Program-made: the position numbers and the translations under genes
Source: a bacterium OM1 bin76
GTDB lineage: Bacteria > Actinomycetota > Acidimicrobiia > Spongiisociales > ZC4RG35
DNA: 64,000 nt
NCBI GenBank assembly: GCA_002238785.1
Contig: MPNA01000002.1
Location: 124,001 to 188,000 of the forward strand
Direction: 5' to 3'
Notes under the pieces: model-generated
The model's database searches: none
What the model was told of the DNA's origin: nothing
Seen by the model: only the letters and a program-made list of their open reading frames with translations
Part shown: positions 6,560-15,736 of the stretch, piece by piece
Layout: each line of letters starts with the position of its first letter
Numbering within the stretch: the stretch's first letter is position 1

Positions 6560-8814
6560 CAGCCCGACGACAGGGCCTCCAGCACCTTCACCGGAGACAT
6601 GGGCAGTTCTTGGATTCTCTTGCCGGTGGCGGCATAAACGGCATTGGCGACCGCCCCCAGGGGAGGAACGATTCCCACCTCTCCCACTCCTCTCACCCCG
6701 TAGGGATGTTCGGGGTTGGGCACCTCCACGATCACAGTGTCGATCATGGGCAGGTCGGATGCCACCGGCATCCGGTAGTCAAGGAACCCGGGGTTCTCCA
6801 TCACCCCGTCCCCATCGAAGATGTACTCCTCGTTGAGAGCCCATCCGATGCCCTGGACCACTCCTCCCTGCATCTGTCCCTCCACGTAGTCGGGATGGAT
6901 GGCTCGCCCGGCGTCCTGGGCGACCGTGTATCGCAGGATGGTCACCCGCCCGGTTTCGGGATCCACCTCCACATCACAGATCTGGGTAGAGAACGCCACT
7001 CCCACCCCGCGGGGGTTGACGGTATTGGTGGCTGACAGGGGTCCGCCGGTGCGAGCCGACCCGGCGGCCAATTCTTCCAAGGTGAGAGGTGGGAAGGCGC
7101 CGGAGACACTCTGTGCCCGACCTTCCACCCACTCCACTTCTTCGGGGGGGACATCCCACATCCGGGCGGCCCGGGAGCACATGTCTTCGATCAACTCCCG
7201 AGCGGCGGATACCACAGCCATACCCACCGCGAAGGTGACCCGGCTTCCTCCGGTGAGGTCGTTGTAGCCGATGGAGTGGGTGTCGGCAACCACCGGTTCG
7301 ATGCGATGCACGTCGATGCCCAGTTCCTCGGCGGCCATCTGGGCCAGAGAAGCGCGGGAACCACCGATGTCGGGGCAACCGGACATCACCACCGCGGTGC
7401 CATCGGAGTTGATATTCACCGTGGCGCTGGTCTCGCCCCCGTAGTTCATCCACCATCCCGAAGCCACTCCCCGTCCCTGCCAGGGGCCGAGCGGCGCCGA
7501 GTAGTGGGGATGGTCGCGGGCAGTCTCCAGGGTCTCAACCAGCCCGATCTTCCGGTACTTGGGTCCGTAGACCGCCCTCACGCCTTCGGCTACGGCGTTG
7601 CGAAGCCGGATCTCCACAGGATCGATTCGGAGTTGTTCGGCCAGTTCGTCGATGACCGACTCGGCGGCGAACCCCACCATCGGGGCGCCCGGCGCCCGGT
7701 AGGCGGCCACCTTGGGTTTGTTGACCACCACGTCGTAGCCCTCCAGGTACACGTTGGGAATGTCGTAGCAGGCGAAGATTCCCATGACCCCCAGTCCCAC
7801 CGGAGAACCCGGAAAGGCCCCCGCCTCATATGCCATCCATGCCTGGGCCGCCACCAGTTTCCCGTCTTTGCGAGCGCCCATCTTGACTTTCATCCAGGTG
7901 CCGGAGGTGGGACCGGTGGCCCGGAACACCTCGTGCCGGGTCATCACCATCTTCACCGGCCGCCCGGTTCGGCGCGACAGCAATGCCGCCAGAGGCTCCA
8001 GGTAGATGGTGGTCTTCCCACCGAATCCTCCCCCGATCTCGGCGGGGATGAACTTCATGTCGCCGGGGTCCCATCCCAGGACATTGGCGGTGAGGGTGCG
8101 TATCACGAAGTGGCCCTGCGACGAGCCCCAGACCGTCCCCTTGCCGTCCTCGCCGATCTGGGCGACCACCGCGTGGGGCTCTATGTAGCCCTGGTGGACG
8201 GCCTTGGTGAAGTACTCCCGTTCCACCACCAGGTCGGCCTCCTCCCAGGCGGCGTCGGGATCGCCGCGGGAAGTGACATGGCGTGCGGCGATGTTGGAGG
8301 GCTCTTTGGGAGGCGAGTCCAGTCCGGACGTGAACAGATCGTCGTGGAGGAGCGGCGCATCGTCCGCCATGGCTTCCTCGATGGTGAGCACCGGAGCAAG
8401 CACCTGGTATTCCACCCGGATGAGTTGGGCGGCCTGCTCGGCGACCCGAAGGGTGGTGGCCGCCACCGCCGCCACCGCGTGACCCTCATACAGCACCTTG
8501 TCCCGCGCCAGTATGTTGCGGGAGAGGTCCCGGTAGGTGGCGTTGCCTTCACCACCCTCGACCTGGTTGTCATCGAGTTCGGGAAGGTCGGCGCCGGTGA
8601 TGATCGCCTTCACCCCGGAGACTGCCAGAGCCTCCGAGACATCGATGGACCGGATGCGGGCGTGAGCGTGGGGACTTCGCAGCACTGCTCCGTGAAGCAT
8701 CCCGGCAGTGGCGAAGTCAGCGCCAAAACGCGCCCTCCCGGTCACCTTGTCGAGCCCGTCGTGGCGGACCGGGCGGGTGCCCACCCACTTGTAGGCGGTG
8801 CGGGTGGCGGTCAT
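6559..8814 (-). CDS. Molybdenum hydroxylase large (molybdopterin-binding) subunit, xanthine dehydrogenase/CoxL family
   Basis: This 751-residue subunit holds the Mo-cofactor and active site of a three-subunit hydroxylase. It begins with the CoxL/XdhA N-domain (KVTGRARFGADF, LRSPHAHARI), followed by GGGFGGK at 261-267. The active-site loop is AYRAPGAP at 371-378. The C-terminus has GVRGVGEVG with the catalytic-type Glu at about 712. The loop is neither the AYXCSFR of form I CO dehydrogenase nor the AYRGAGR of form II, so this is a generic aromatic/heterocycle hydroxylase rather than a CO dehydrogenase. It overlaps the 2Fe-2S subunit gene by four bases (ATGA). Co-transcription with psuK and psuG suggests a pyrimidine such as uracil as substrate (inference). 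Confidence 0.93.
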   Translation of the reverse strand: MTATRTAYKWVGTRPVRHDGLDKVTGRARFGADFATAGMLHGAVLRSPHAHARIRSIDVSEALAVSGVKAIITGADLPELDDNQVEGGEGNATYRDLSRNILARDKVLYEGHAVAAVAATTLRVAEQAAQLIRVEYQVLAPVLTIEEAMADDAPLLHDDLFTSGLDSPPKEPSNIAARHVTSRGDPDAAWEEADLVVEREYFTKAVHQGYIEPHAVVAQIGEDGKGTVWGSSQGHFVIRTLTANVLGWDPGDMKFIPAEIGGGFGGKTTIYLEPLAALLSRRTGRPVKMVMTRHEVFRATGPTSGTWMKVKMGARKDGKLVAAQAWMAYEAGAFPGSPVGLGVMGIFACYDIPNVYLEGYDVVVNKPKVAAYRAPGAPMVGFAAESVIDELAEQLRIDPVEIRLRNAVAEGVRAVYGPKYRKIGLVETLETARDHPHYSAPLGPWQGRGVASGWWMNYGGETSATVNINSDGTAVVMSGCPDIGGSRASLAQMAAEELGIDVHRIEPVVADTHSIGYNDLTGGSRVTFAVGMAVVSAARELIEDMCSRAARMWDVPPEEVEWVEGRAQSVSGAFPPLTLEELAAGSARTGGPLSATNTVNPRGVGVAFSTQICDVEVDPETGRVTILRYTVAQDAGRAIHPDYVEGQMQGGVVQGIGWALNEEYIFDGDGVMENPGFLDYRMPVASDLPMIDTVIVEVPNPEHPYGVRGVGEVGIVPPLGAVANAVYAATGKRIQELPMSPVKVLEALSSG

Positions 8815-9308
8815 GCGGTCTCCTTTCGGGTGTCCTGCTCTCTCATCCGGACGGCCGCGTCCAGGACGGACCGAACGATCTTGTCATACCCGGTGCACCG
8901 GCACAGGTTTCCCGCCACGCCGTAGCGCACCTCGGTCTCGGTGGGGGTGGGGTTGTGATCCAGCAAGGCCTTGGCTGCTATCAGGAACCCGGGGGTGCAT
9001 ACCCCGCATTGGAAGGCGGCGCCTTCCAGGAAGCTCTCCTGCAGAGGATGGAGATGCTGACCCTCGGCCATTCCCTCGATGGTCTCGATGCTCCGACCCT
9101 CCGCTTCGGGGGCGAACACCAGGCAGGAGCAGACCAGTTGACCGTCCAGAATCACCGAGCAGGCGCCGCAGTCTCCCGTTCCGCAACCCTCCTTGGTTCC
9201 GGTCAGCCCCAGTTCGTCGCGAAGGGCGCTGAGGAGAGTCTGGTAGTCGTGGCACAGAAAGTCCACCGGGTCTCCGTTGACCACGCAAGTGACATAGGTT
9301 CTGCTCAT
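8811..9308 (-). CDS. Molybdenum hydroxylase small 2Fe-2S subunit (CoxS/XdhC type)
   Basis: Carries electrons from the Mo site to FAD through two 2Fe-2S clusters. The plant-type cluster ligands are Cys42, Cys47, Cys50 and Cys62 (GCGTGDCGACSV), and the all-alpha domain ligands are Cys101, Cys104, Cys136 and Cys138 (CGVCTPG, NLCRCTGY). The length of 165 residues is typical. The gene is flanked by four-base ATGA overlaps on both sides, with the FAD subunit upstream and the large subunit downstream, so the three are translated as a unit. Confidence 0.95.
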   Translation of the reverse strand: MSRTYVTCVVNGDPVDFLCHDYQTLLSALRDELGLTGTKEGCGTGDCGACSVILDGQLVCSCLVFAPEAEGRSIETIEGMAEGQHLHPLQESFLEGAAFQCGVCTPGFLIAAKALLDHNPTPTETEVRYGVAGNLCRCTGYDKIVRSVLDAAVRMREQDTRKETA

Positions 9309-10180
9309 ATTGCCTCCTTGGCGCGGCGGGCGGCAGTGGCCACTGTCCGGCGAGCCAGTACGGCGGCCACCCGGCGCCGAAATTGGACGGTGCCCCGTTT
9401 GTCATCGATGGGATTGCAGGATGCCACCGCCGCTTCTCCAAGTTCCTCCCAAAAGGCCTTGCAGTTCGGAGCTTCTGCGAGTTGCCGACCCCGGAGAATC
9501 TCGGCTGCGGCGCTCACCTCCGCCACGGTCGGCGCCACTGCTCCCAGCACCACCGTGGCGTCCCGGCACCTGCCCTGGTCGTCCAGGCGGATCCGCGCCG
9601 CGGCGCCCACCACCGCGATGTCCATCTCGGTTCGAGGGATGAAACGCTCGTAGGCATCCGAGCACCCCCGAGCCGGAACGGGGATGCGGAACTCGGTTAT
9701 GAACTCGGCATGGTGCAGCGAAGTGGCGCCCGGACCGATCACGATTTCGGACACCGGAACGGAACGCCTGCCTGCGGCGCCGACGATGACGGCGGTTGCG
9801 CCGAGGGCCACCAGAGGGGGGACCGAGTCGGCGGCGGGAGAGGCATTGCACAGGTTTCCCCCCAGTGTGGCTCTGCCCTGGATCTGATCGGAGCCGATCA
9901 GGGAGGTTCCCTCCACCAGACCTGGGAAGGCGGAGACCAGTTCCCGGTGGGAGGTGAGGCGCGCCGCGGGCACCGCGGCGCCCACTCGCCAGTAGCCGTT
10001 CTGACACTCCAGGACACCGGTTTGGGGCACTCCCTTCAGATCCACCAGCATCGACGGCTCGGGCCGACCGCCTTGGAACTGGGGGATCAGATCGGTGGCG
10101 CCGGCGAACACCCGGGCTCCGGGATCGGAGGACAACAGCGCCACGGCTTCTTCAATCGAGGTGGGCGCTTGGTATTTCAC
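9305..10180 (-). CDS. Molybdenum hydroxylase FAD-binding medium subunit (CoxM type)
   Basis: A 291-residue FAD subunit and the first gene of the operon. FAD-binding motifs are FAGATDL (about 25-31) and ATLGGNLCNASPAAD (about 104-118), followed by the C-terminal CO-dehydrogenase flavoprotein domain. The protein passes electrons to an external acceptor. The order medium-small-large matches cox-type clusters. The 197 bases upstream (10181-10377) presumably hold the operon promoter; no clear -35/-10 pair was found there. Confidence 0.94.
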   Translation of the reverse strand: MKYQAPTSIEEAVALLSSDPGARVFAGATDLIPQFQGGRPEPSMLVDLKGVPQTGVLECQNGYWRVGAAVPAARLTSHRELVSAFPGLVEGTSLIGSDQIQGRATLGGNLCNASPAADSVPPLVALGATAVIVGAAGRRSVPVSEIVIGPGATSLHHAEFITEFRIPVPARGCSDAYERFIPRTEMDIAVVGAAARIRLDDQGRCRDATVVLGAVAPTVAEVSAAAEILRGRQLAEAPNCKAFWEELGEAAVASCNPIDDKRGTVQFRRRVAAVLARRTVATAARRAKEAI

Positions 10181-10377
10181 TGCCAGGTGTCGTCTCTCTT
10201 CGGGGGTGTAACAGGATGGGCTAGAAGGCCCTTAACTGTGGAGATAGCTTAGTTTGCTCCGCTCCGGTAACACCGACCGGGGTGCGCTATCGGGGTCGAG
10301 AAACGGGGAGAGGGACACGATATCGGCCAATGTCAGCAAACAGGGTTGAGCACTGCGGTCCTCACAGCCCGCTGCAG

Positions 10378-11286
10378 CTAACGCCTATCGGCCGCGAATT
10401 GGCGAAACTGTTTCGGATCGTATGACTCACCGCAACGGTCCAGGGATGCCCTCCACGCCGGACTGTTGCGCATCGCCCACCGCAGGCCCCGGTTGAGGGC
10501 GACCGCGCCAAAGCGGGCGCCGCGTCTGGCGCCGAGTCCCAGGACGGAGCGAATCTGGGGTGGGATGGAGGTGACTGCCCCCTGCATCAACACCCGATAC
10601 CCCCATCGCTGGGGTCGGGGAATGGGGGGTCGGCGCAGGAAGCTCACGGCGCCCTGCATCCCGGGACTGGACTGCAACGCCGGATGGAAACGGACCCATT
10701 CGGAGAGTTCGGCGGCGGTCTGGGGGAGGGGGTCGGCGCCCATCATCTCACCGATCCGGGTCTGCTCCGCCACGAACCGGTCCGCCTGGGCTGTGGTGAG
10801 TCCCGGGCCGAACTCCCGGTAGGCCACCAGGAACGATTCGGTGAGGGTGTTGTGAACCCACGCCGCCAGGCCCGGCATGGAAGCGTCGTAGGGGAGATTG
10901 CGAGAAGACAGGCCCCTGACATCCTGATGGGCAGCGCGGACCCTCTCGATTGCCGCGGTGACTTCCGGCATGGCGCCGAAGGTGGCGGTGGTCACAAAGA
11001 AGGAGGTGCGGTTGAGTCGTCCCAGCGGGTCCTCCCGGTAGCGGCTGTGATCCTCCACACCGGCAACGACCTCAGGATGTGCCGATTGAATGAGCAGGGC
11101 CCGGATGCCCCCCAGGAAGGCGGAGATGTCTCCGATCACTTGCCAGCTAACCGAGCCGGGTCCGCACAGGCCCGGGTCCGCGGCGTATCGGGCGGTATCC
11201 CGAAGGGGCGTCTCGCCATGAGAGAACAACCCCGCCACGGAGTCACTTATCCGGGTCTTGGCCAGTTGGAGCACGTTACTTCGCAC
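10378..11286 (-). CDS. MpaB-like DUF2236 (oxygenase MpaB family) protein
   Basis: A 302-residue protein starting at GTG. Family signatures are GDISAFLGGIRALLIQSAHPEVVAGV split around His70, a second conserved stretch SRYREDPLGRLNRT, and AAWVHNTLTESFL with His145. The DUF2236 family groups MpaB and latex-clearing proteins; several members bind heme b and act as oxygenases, and the two His would be the candidates. Substrate is unknown. It lies on the same strand as the molybdenum hydroxylase operon, 197 bases upstream, so it may or may not share transcription. Confidence 0.85.
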   Translation of the reverse strand: MRSNVLQLAKTRISDSVAGLFSHGETPLRDTARYAADPGLCGPGSVSWQVIGDISAFLGGIRALLIQSAHPEVVAGVEDHSRYREDPLGRLNRTSFFVTTATFGAMPEVTAAIERVRAAHQDVRGLSSRNLPYDASMPGLAAWVHNTLTESFLVAYREFGPGLTTAQADRFVAEQTRIGEMMGADPLPQTAAELSEWVRFHPALQSSPGMQGAVSFLRRPPIPRPQRWGYRVLMQGAVTSIPPQIRSVLGLGARRGARFGAVALNRGLRWAMRNSPAWRASLDRCGESYDPKQFRQFAADRR

Positions 11287-11512
11287 GCTACCGCACCCAT
11301 GTCGGAATGCCCCATCCGATTCGCCCCAGGACCGAAGGCTCCACTCTCAAAAAATGGGCAAGCCCTGCGATGTCCCGCAACCCAGGACCGCCGCGGTGGC
11401 ATGAAGGTGCTGTTCCCTTCTCGCCATGCCCCGAAGTTGTGAAAAGACAGTGGCCGGAGCGCTTGACTTTTGTCTCACCCCCAGTCCATCCTGATAAGAC
11501 CGAAACACCAAA

Positions 11513-11539
11513 CGGTCCGCTCCGGCGTCGTTCGGACCG
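11513..11539 (-). terminator. Hairpin, possible terminator of the dehydrogenase-hydrolase operon
   Basis: Perfect 7-bp arms CGGTCCG (11513-11519) and CGGACCG (11533-11539) with a 13-base loop. Read on the minus strand the stem is followed by TTTGGTGTTT, a weak T-rich tail. It lies about 260 bases past the end of the alpha/beta hydrolase gene, so the link is uncertain. Confidence 0.35.
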
Positions 11540-11735
11540 ACTCAGGGATCAAACTGTCTGAAGAAGCCCACCCGGTTACCCCTGGGCCCGGCTTCTCCTG
11601 ACCATGGCACGGTGGAGGTGGGGGATGGGCCCGCAGGGGATATCCCGCCGCCGTCGTTTTTCTTCAGTCGAATATCGGACGCTGGTGAACGATGCCGGGT
11701 GCTGTCGTGGACCGCGGCGACGTTTATCTGCCTCG

Positions 11736-11773
11736 GGCAACTCCCGGTGGTGAAGGCAACTCCCGGTGGTGAA
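11736..11773 (+). repeat. 19-bp tandem direct repeat
   Basis: The unit GGCAACTCCCGGTGGTGAA occurs at 11736-11754 and again, perfectly, at 11755-11773. It lies just past the 3' end of the alpha/beta hydrolase gene. No function is evident. Confidence 0.85.
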
Positions 11774-11796
11774 AACGTCGATTCGGCCGTGGGGTC

Positions 11797-12621
11797 CTAT
11801 TGACCGGTGTGGCGTTTCATCCAGTCCAGGGTGAAGGCGTTCCACTCCTCGGGCATCTCGTGGAAGGCGATGTGGCTGGACTGGGGACCGGTGAAGACGT
11901 GCAGGGACGATCGGGGTATGCGACCGTGCACCTCCAACCCGTAGCGGGTGGGCACCTGGTGATCCATCTCGCCCGAGGTGACCAGGGTGGGCGCCGTGAC
12001 CTGGCCGAGCCTGTCCAGTGTGTCATGGGTCTTGTCCGCCCAAAAGTGCCCCATCATCCCTTCCTTGGAGGGAGGGTGGGGATTTTCCAGGATGAAGCCG
12101 GTCTCGAAGGCCTTCACGTCATCGGGCCGGCTATTGATGAAGTCGGGACTCGCCACCCACATCAGGGCGCACCGTATGTATGCCCCGAAGTCATCGTGAG
12201 CCACCATGAATTCCATGGAGTCGATCATCCGGCAGAACCACTCATCGGAGTACCCCCAGGTGCAGTGCAGTTGCAGTGACTTCACCTTTTCCTGGTGATT
12301 GATGGCAAATTCCTGGGCGGTGGCGCTACCCAGGGACAACCCCGAGACATGGGCGGGTCCCGTGTCGAGGTGATCCAAAAGCGCCGCGGCGTCGTCGGCC
12401 AGAACCCGCATCGAGTAGGCGCGCCGGTCGGCCGGGTGGGTAGAGCGGCCGGTTCCCCGGTGGTCGTAGGTTATAACTGTGAAGTGATCCCGGTAGTCCT
12501 CCACCTGGCGAGCCCAGGGAGTGTGATCCGCCGCGGTGCCCATTATCAGCAGAAGCGGCTCTCCGGATCCCTCCACCTGATAGAACATCTCGATGCCGGT
12601 GGGCAGGGAGACCAGGGGCAT
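11797..12621 (-). CDS. Alpha/beta hydrolase
   Basis: A 274-residue hydrolase of the haloperoxidase/epoxide-hydrolase-like group. It has YDHRGTGRS, the nucleophile elbow GLSLGS with Ser96, an acid-bearing SGEMDHQVP segment near 222 and a His in SSHIAFH near 250, which together form a complete Ser-Asp-His triad. It follows the zinc alcohol dehydrogenase gene by ten bases, so the two are almost certainly co-transcribed and act in one catabolic route. The substrate is not evident; enol-lactone or ester hydrolysis would fit the context. Confidence 0.88.
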   Translation of the reverse strand: MPLVSLPTGIEMFYQVEGSGEPLLLIMGTAADHTPWARQVEDYRDHFTVITYDHRGTGRSTHPADRRAYSMRVLADDAAALLDHLDTGPAHVSGLSLGSATAQEFAINHQEKVKSLQLHCTWGYSDEWFCRMIDSMEFMVAHDDFGAYIRCALMWVASPDFINSRPDDVKAFETGFILENPHPPSKEGMMGHFWADKTHDTLDRLGQVTAPTLVTSGEMDHQVPTRYGLEVHGRIPRSSLHVFTGPQSSHIAFHEMPEEWNAFTLDWMKRHTGQ

Positions 12622-12631
12622 GGGACCCTGC

Positions 12632-13654
12632 TCAGTCCGAGGTCTCGGTGGACATCAGCAATTTCACTTCGGAGATGGCGCCGGTGGCCAGATCCTCGAA
12701 CGCCTGCGGAAAGTCCTCCATGCTGACCACCGGTCCGATCAGCGCCGCCGGATCAAGGTTTCCCTCGGTGAGCCTCCGGGCGGTCTCGATGAAGGTGGCG
12801 TCCGAATAGCAGTAGGACCCCACCACGACCCGCTCGCCAACCACGATCGAGAAGAGGGGGACCGTCACCTGGGGCATGCCCAGACCCACGATGCACACCA
12901 CCCCGCCTTTGGGTACCGCATCGAGCGCCGCTCCCACGGTGGCCGAGATGGCCACGGCGTCCATGGCCCGGTCGAAGGGAGCGGCGGCCTGGACCTCGCT
13001 GGGGTGGAGAGTGGCGAAGCCTGCCGCCTCGGCTATCTCTCGCCGTCTGGGATGGGGTTCTGAAATCACGATCTCGCCCGCCCCCAACGAGCGAATGGCA
13101 TGGGCCGCCACCTGCCCGATCATGCCCCCTCCCACCACCAGTATCCGGTCCTCGGCGCCGGCGTCGAGTTGCATGGCGGCGTGCAGGCCGACTGCCATCG
13201 GCTCGATCACGGCTCCCTGCTCGGGAGTCAGGTCGGGGATGGCAACCACCCGCCGGTGGCTGATCACCAGGTAATCGGCGAATGCGCCAACGATGTGAGG
13301 GGTCACCCCCACCACTTCCAGCAGTTCGCAGCGACTCTCGATGGCATGCCCGCATTTCCCGTCGCATGGCAGGGCGGGATTGAAGGTCACATGCGTTCCC
13401 AACGCCGGACCCGACACTCCTTCGCCCAGTGCGTCGATCCACCCGCTGGCCTCGTGGCCCATCACCATGCCGGCCACCCTCCGGCCCGATTCGCCGGTGT
13501 AACCGTGCAGGTCGCTGCCGCACAGGCCAACCCTGGCCACTCGAATGCGGACTTCTCCGGGTCCCGGGTCGGGTATGGGGACTCGTTCCACCGTAAACCT
13601 CCGGTCGGGAGGTTGCTCTGGGCCGTGAAACAGGAGGGAACGCATCTGGGTCAT
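12632..13654 (-). CDS. Zinc-dependent alcohol/polyol dehydrogenase (MDR family)
   Basis: The ATG at 13654 (MTQMRSL) is preferred over an upstream open frame that gives an unlikely 25-residue extension. Catalytic zinc features are GLCGSDLHGY and GHEASG, followed by the threonine/sorbitol-dehydrogenase-like fold. The nucleotide-binding turn is VVGGGMIGQVAAHA. The structural-zinc lobe is incomplete: CDGKCGHAIESRC offers three cysteines at altered spacing instead of the usual four. About 340 residues, normal for the family. It is first in a two-gene operon with the alpha/beta hydrolase and divergent from the FAH-family gene across 102 bases. Confidence 0.88.
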   Translation of the reverse strand: MTQMRSLLFHGPEQPPDRRFTVERVPIPDPGPGEVRIRVARVGLCGSDLHGYTGESGRRVAGMVMGHEASGWIDALGEGVSGPALGTHVTFNPALPCDGKCGHAIESRCELLEVVGVTPHIVGAFADYLVISHRRVVAIPDLTPEQGAVIEPMAVGLHAAMQLDAGAEDRILVVGGGMIGQVAAHAIRSLGAGEIVISEPHPRRREIAEAAGFATLHPSEVQAAAPFDRAMDAVAISATVGAALDAVPKGGVVCIVGLGMPQVTVPLFSIVVGERVVVGSYCYSDATFIETARRLTEGNLDPAALIGPVVSMEDFPQAFEDLATGAISEVKLLMSTETSD

Positions 13655-13756
13655 GCCGTGTATCTTATTCCATTCCGTCTCTGCCCAGGGTGGGCCGGCT
13701 CCGAGGTCAAATCGGACTGGCTGGGGCATCCGGAAACGGGGCTAAAGTGAGGGGCC

Positions 13757-14617
13757 ATGCGTTTAGTGACATTCAAACAAGCAGAGACGACCCGGATCGG
13801 AGCCCAGACCGACGAAGGCGTGATTGACCTCAGCCAGGCCGACGCCGGTCTGCCAACCGAGATGGTGGCGCTGCTGTCCGGTGGACAGGAGATGTTGGAC
13901 CGGACCGCTTCGGCGGTGGCCGGTTTTGGAGGGAGGCCGTATGCGGACCAGGAGGTCAGGCTTCTTGCGCCCATCCTCAACCCCCCCAAGATATTCGGGA
14001 TTGGTGAGAACTACGCTGCGCACGCCGTGGAGACCGGGAGCGTACCGCCTGAGAACGTGATCGTCTTCGCCAAGTATGCAACCACGATCATCGGACCGGA
14101 CGATCCCATTGTTCTGCCCAGGATCAGCCAGAAAGTGGACTACGAAGCCGAACTGGGAGTGGTGATCGGCGCCCCGGGGCGCAACATCAGGCCCGAGCAT
14201 GCCTACGACCACGTGGTGGGGTACCTGCCTTTCCACGACGTCTCGGCCCGTGACTACCAGATGCGCACCAGCCAATGGACGCTCGGCAAGAATTTCGACA
14301 CCTTCTCGCCGATGGGCCCGGCACTGGTGACGGCAGACGAGGTTCCCGACCCGCACGACCTCGGCATCCGGTGCCGGGTGAGCGGTGAGACCCTGCAGGA
14401 AGCCAACACCGGTGACATGATCTTCGACATACCGACGCTGGTAGCCGAGTTGAGTTCGGTGATGACCTTGGAGACCGGCGATGTGATAGCCACCGGCACC
14501 CCGCCGGGGGTGGGAATGGCCCGTACCCCTCCCCGGTGGCTCCGTCCCGGCGACGTGGCCGAGGTGGAGATCGACGGGATAGGCCTGCTTCGCAACCCGG
14601 TGGTGGCTGAGAGCTGA
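13757..14617 (+). CDS. Fumarylacetoacetate hydrolase (FAH) family protein
   Basis: A 286-residue FAH-fold enzyme. The family core starts at LNPPKIFGIGENYAAH, and the metal-binding acidic residues are visible in DYEAELGVVIG (Glu-x-Glu) and PFHDVSARDYQ. It continues with LGKNFDTFSPMGP and VIATGTPPGVG. Members hydrolyse or decarboxylate C-C bonds of ring-cleavage products (fumarylpyruvate, 2-hydroxyhepta-2,4-diene-1,7-dioate, acylpyruvates). Its neighbours, an alcohol dehydrogenase, a hydrolase and a Gfo/Idh oxidoreductase, fit a small catabolic cluster. The exact substrate is open. Confidence 0.9.
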   Translation: MRLVTFKQAETTRIGAQTDEGVIDLSQADAGLPTEMVALLSGGQEMLDRTASAVAGFGGRPYADQEVRLLAPILNPPKIFGIGENYAAHAVETGSVPPENVIVFAKYATTIIGPDDPIVLPRISQKVDYEAELGVVIGAPGRNIRPEHAYDHVVGYLPFHDVSARDYQMRTSQWTLGKNFDTFSPMGPALVTADEVPDPHDLGIRCRVSGETLQEANTGDMIFDIPTLVAELSSVMTLETGDVIATGTPPGVGMARTPPRWLRPGDVAEVEIDGIGLLRNPVVAES

Positions 14618-14684
14618 ATGACCCCGCGACAGACTCTTATTGTGAGTTGAGATCGTGGTTGTCCGACGGGGGAAAGGAGACGAC

Positions 14685-15698
14685 ATGACCCTCAGCGTCG
14701 GCTTGATCGGTTACGGAAGGATCGGCGCCATGCACGCCGACCTGCTGTCGCGCTTAGTGGACGGCGCCGAGTTGGCGGTGGTGTACGAACCGGTTGCGGA
14801 GCGTGCCCGCCAGGCGGCGGTCGATCTGGGGGTTCGTACCGTGGAGGAGGAGGCCGCTGTGTTCGAGTCCGGGATAGATGCGGTGGCGATCTGCTCTTCG
14901 ACGCCCACCCATCCCCGCTACGTCAAGATGGCCGCCCAGGCGGGAATCGCCGCCTTTTGCGAGAAACCGATCTCCCTTGACCTGGATGAAGCCGCTTCTG
15001 CGGTGGAGTCGGCCGAGTCGGCCGGGATCCCGCTGATCATCGGTTTCAACCGGCGACTGGACTCCGCGCACCGGGCCGTGCGAGAAGGCATCGCCCGGGG
15101 CGAGATCGGAGATCCCTGGCAGGTGCTGATCATCAGCCGCGATCCGCAGCCGCCCCCGCCCGAGTACCTGCCGGTCTCCGGCGGTCTGTTCCGCGACATG
15201 ACCATCCACGACTTCGACATGGCCCGTTACCTGTTGGGCGAGGAGGTGGTGGAGGTGCATGTCACCGCCACCAGCCTGGTGATCCCCGAAGCTGCGGAGT
15301 TGGGCGATGTGGACACCGCATTCATCTCGCTTCGCTACCGCAGCGGTGCGCTGGGATTAATCGTCAACTGCCGGGCGGCGGCCTATGGGTACGAGCAGCG
15401 CATCGAGGTGAACGGTTCCCACGGGCAGTTGTCTTCAGTGGATCCCCCGCTGCGCCACACCCGCCTGGCCACCGCCGCCGGATTCTCCACTCCGGCCCTC
15501 CACCACTTCTTCATCGAACGCTATCAGGAGTCCTACCTGCAGCAGTGGAGAGAGTTCCTGGCGCTGGTGCGAGGAGAGGAGTCTGCGGCCGCCACCGGCA
15601 GAGATGGATTCAAGGCTCTGGCGCTGGCCGAGGCCGCTCAACAGTCCCACGACACCGGCAGTCCCGTAACCCGGATCCGGGGGATCAGCGCCGGCTAG
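14685..15698 (+). CDS. Gfo/Idh/MocA-family oxidoreductase (myo-inositol 2-dehydrogenase-like)
   Basis: The start at ATG 14685 is fixed by an AAAGGAG ribosome-binding site five to ten bases upstream and leads straight into the Rossmann motif VGLIGYGRIGAMHADLL. The catalytic-type Lys lies in CEKPISLD; the downstream His-bearing TIHDFDMARYLLG matches the inositol-dehydrogenase signature. The 337 residues are normal. It probably oxidises a cyclic polyol or sugar with NAD. It lies 67 bases after the FAH-family gene on the same strand, so co-transcription is likely. Confidence 0.9.
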   Translation: MTLSVGLIGYGRIGAMHADLLSRLVDGAELAVVYEPVAERARQAAVDLGVRTVEEEAAVFESGIDAVAICSSTPTHPRYVKMAAQAGIAAFCEKPISLDLDEAASAVESAESAGIPLIIGFNRRLDSAHRAVREGIARGEIGDPWQVLIISRDPQPPPPEYLPVSGGLFRDMTIHDFDMARYLLGEEVVEVHVTATSLVIPEAAELGDVDTAFISLRYRSGALGLIVNCRAAAYGYEQRIEVNGSHGQLSSVDPPLRHTRLATAAGFSTPALHHFFIERYQESYLQQWREFLALVRGEESAAATGRDGFKALALAEAAQQSHDTGSPVTRIRGISAG

Positions 15699-15736
15699 AG
15701 GGCGACCGTGGCGCCCGGTGCTCGGTCTGGCGTCCA

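Larger units (their letters stand above)
11287..11796. other. Intergenic, 510 bases without a gene
   Basis: No coding frame with recognisable family. It contains a 19-bp tandem duplication and a hairpin, listed separately, and presumably the promoter of the DUF2236 gene at its left end. Confidence 0.5.

Noticed and set aside
6559-10180. Form I/II carbon monoxide dehydrogenase
   Set aside because: The active-site loop AYRAPGAP is not that of either CO dehydrogenase form.
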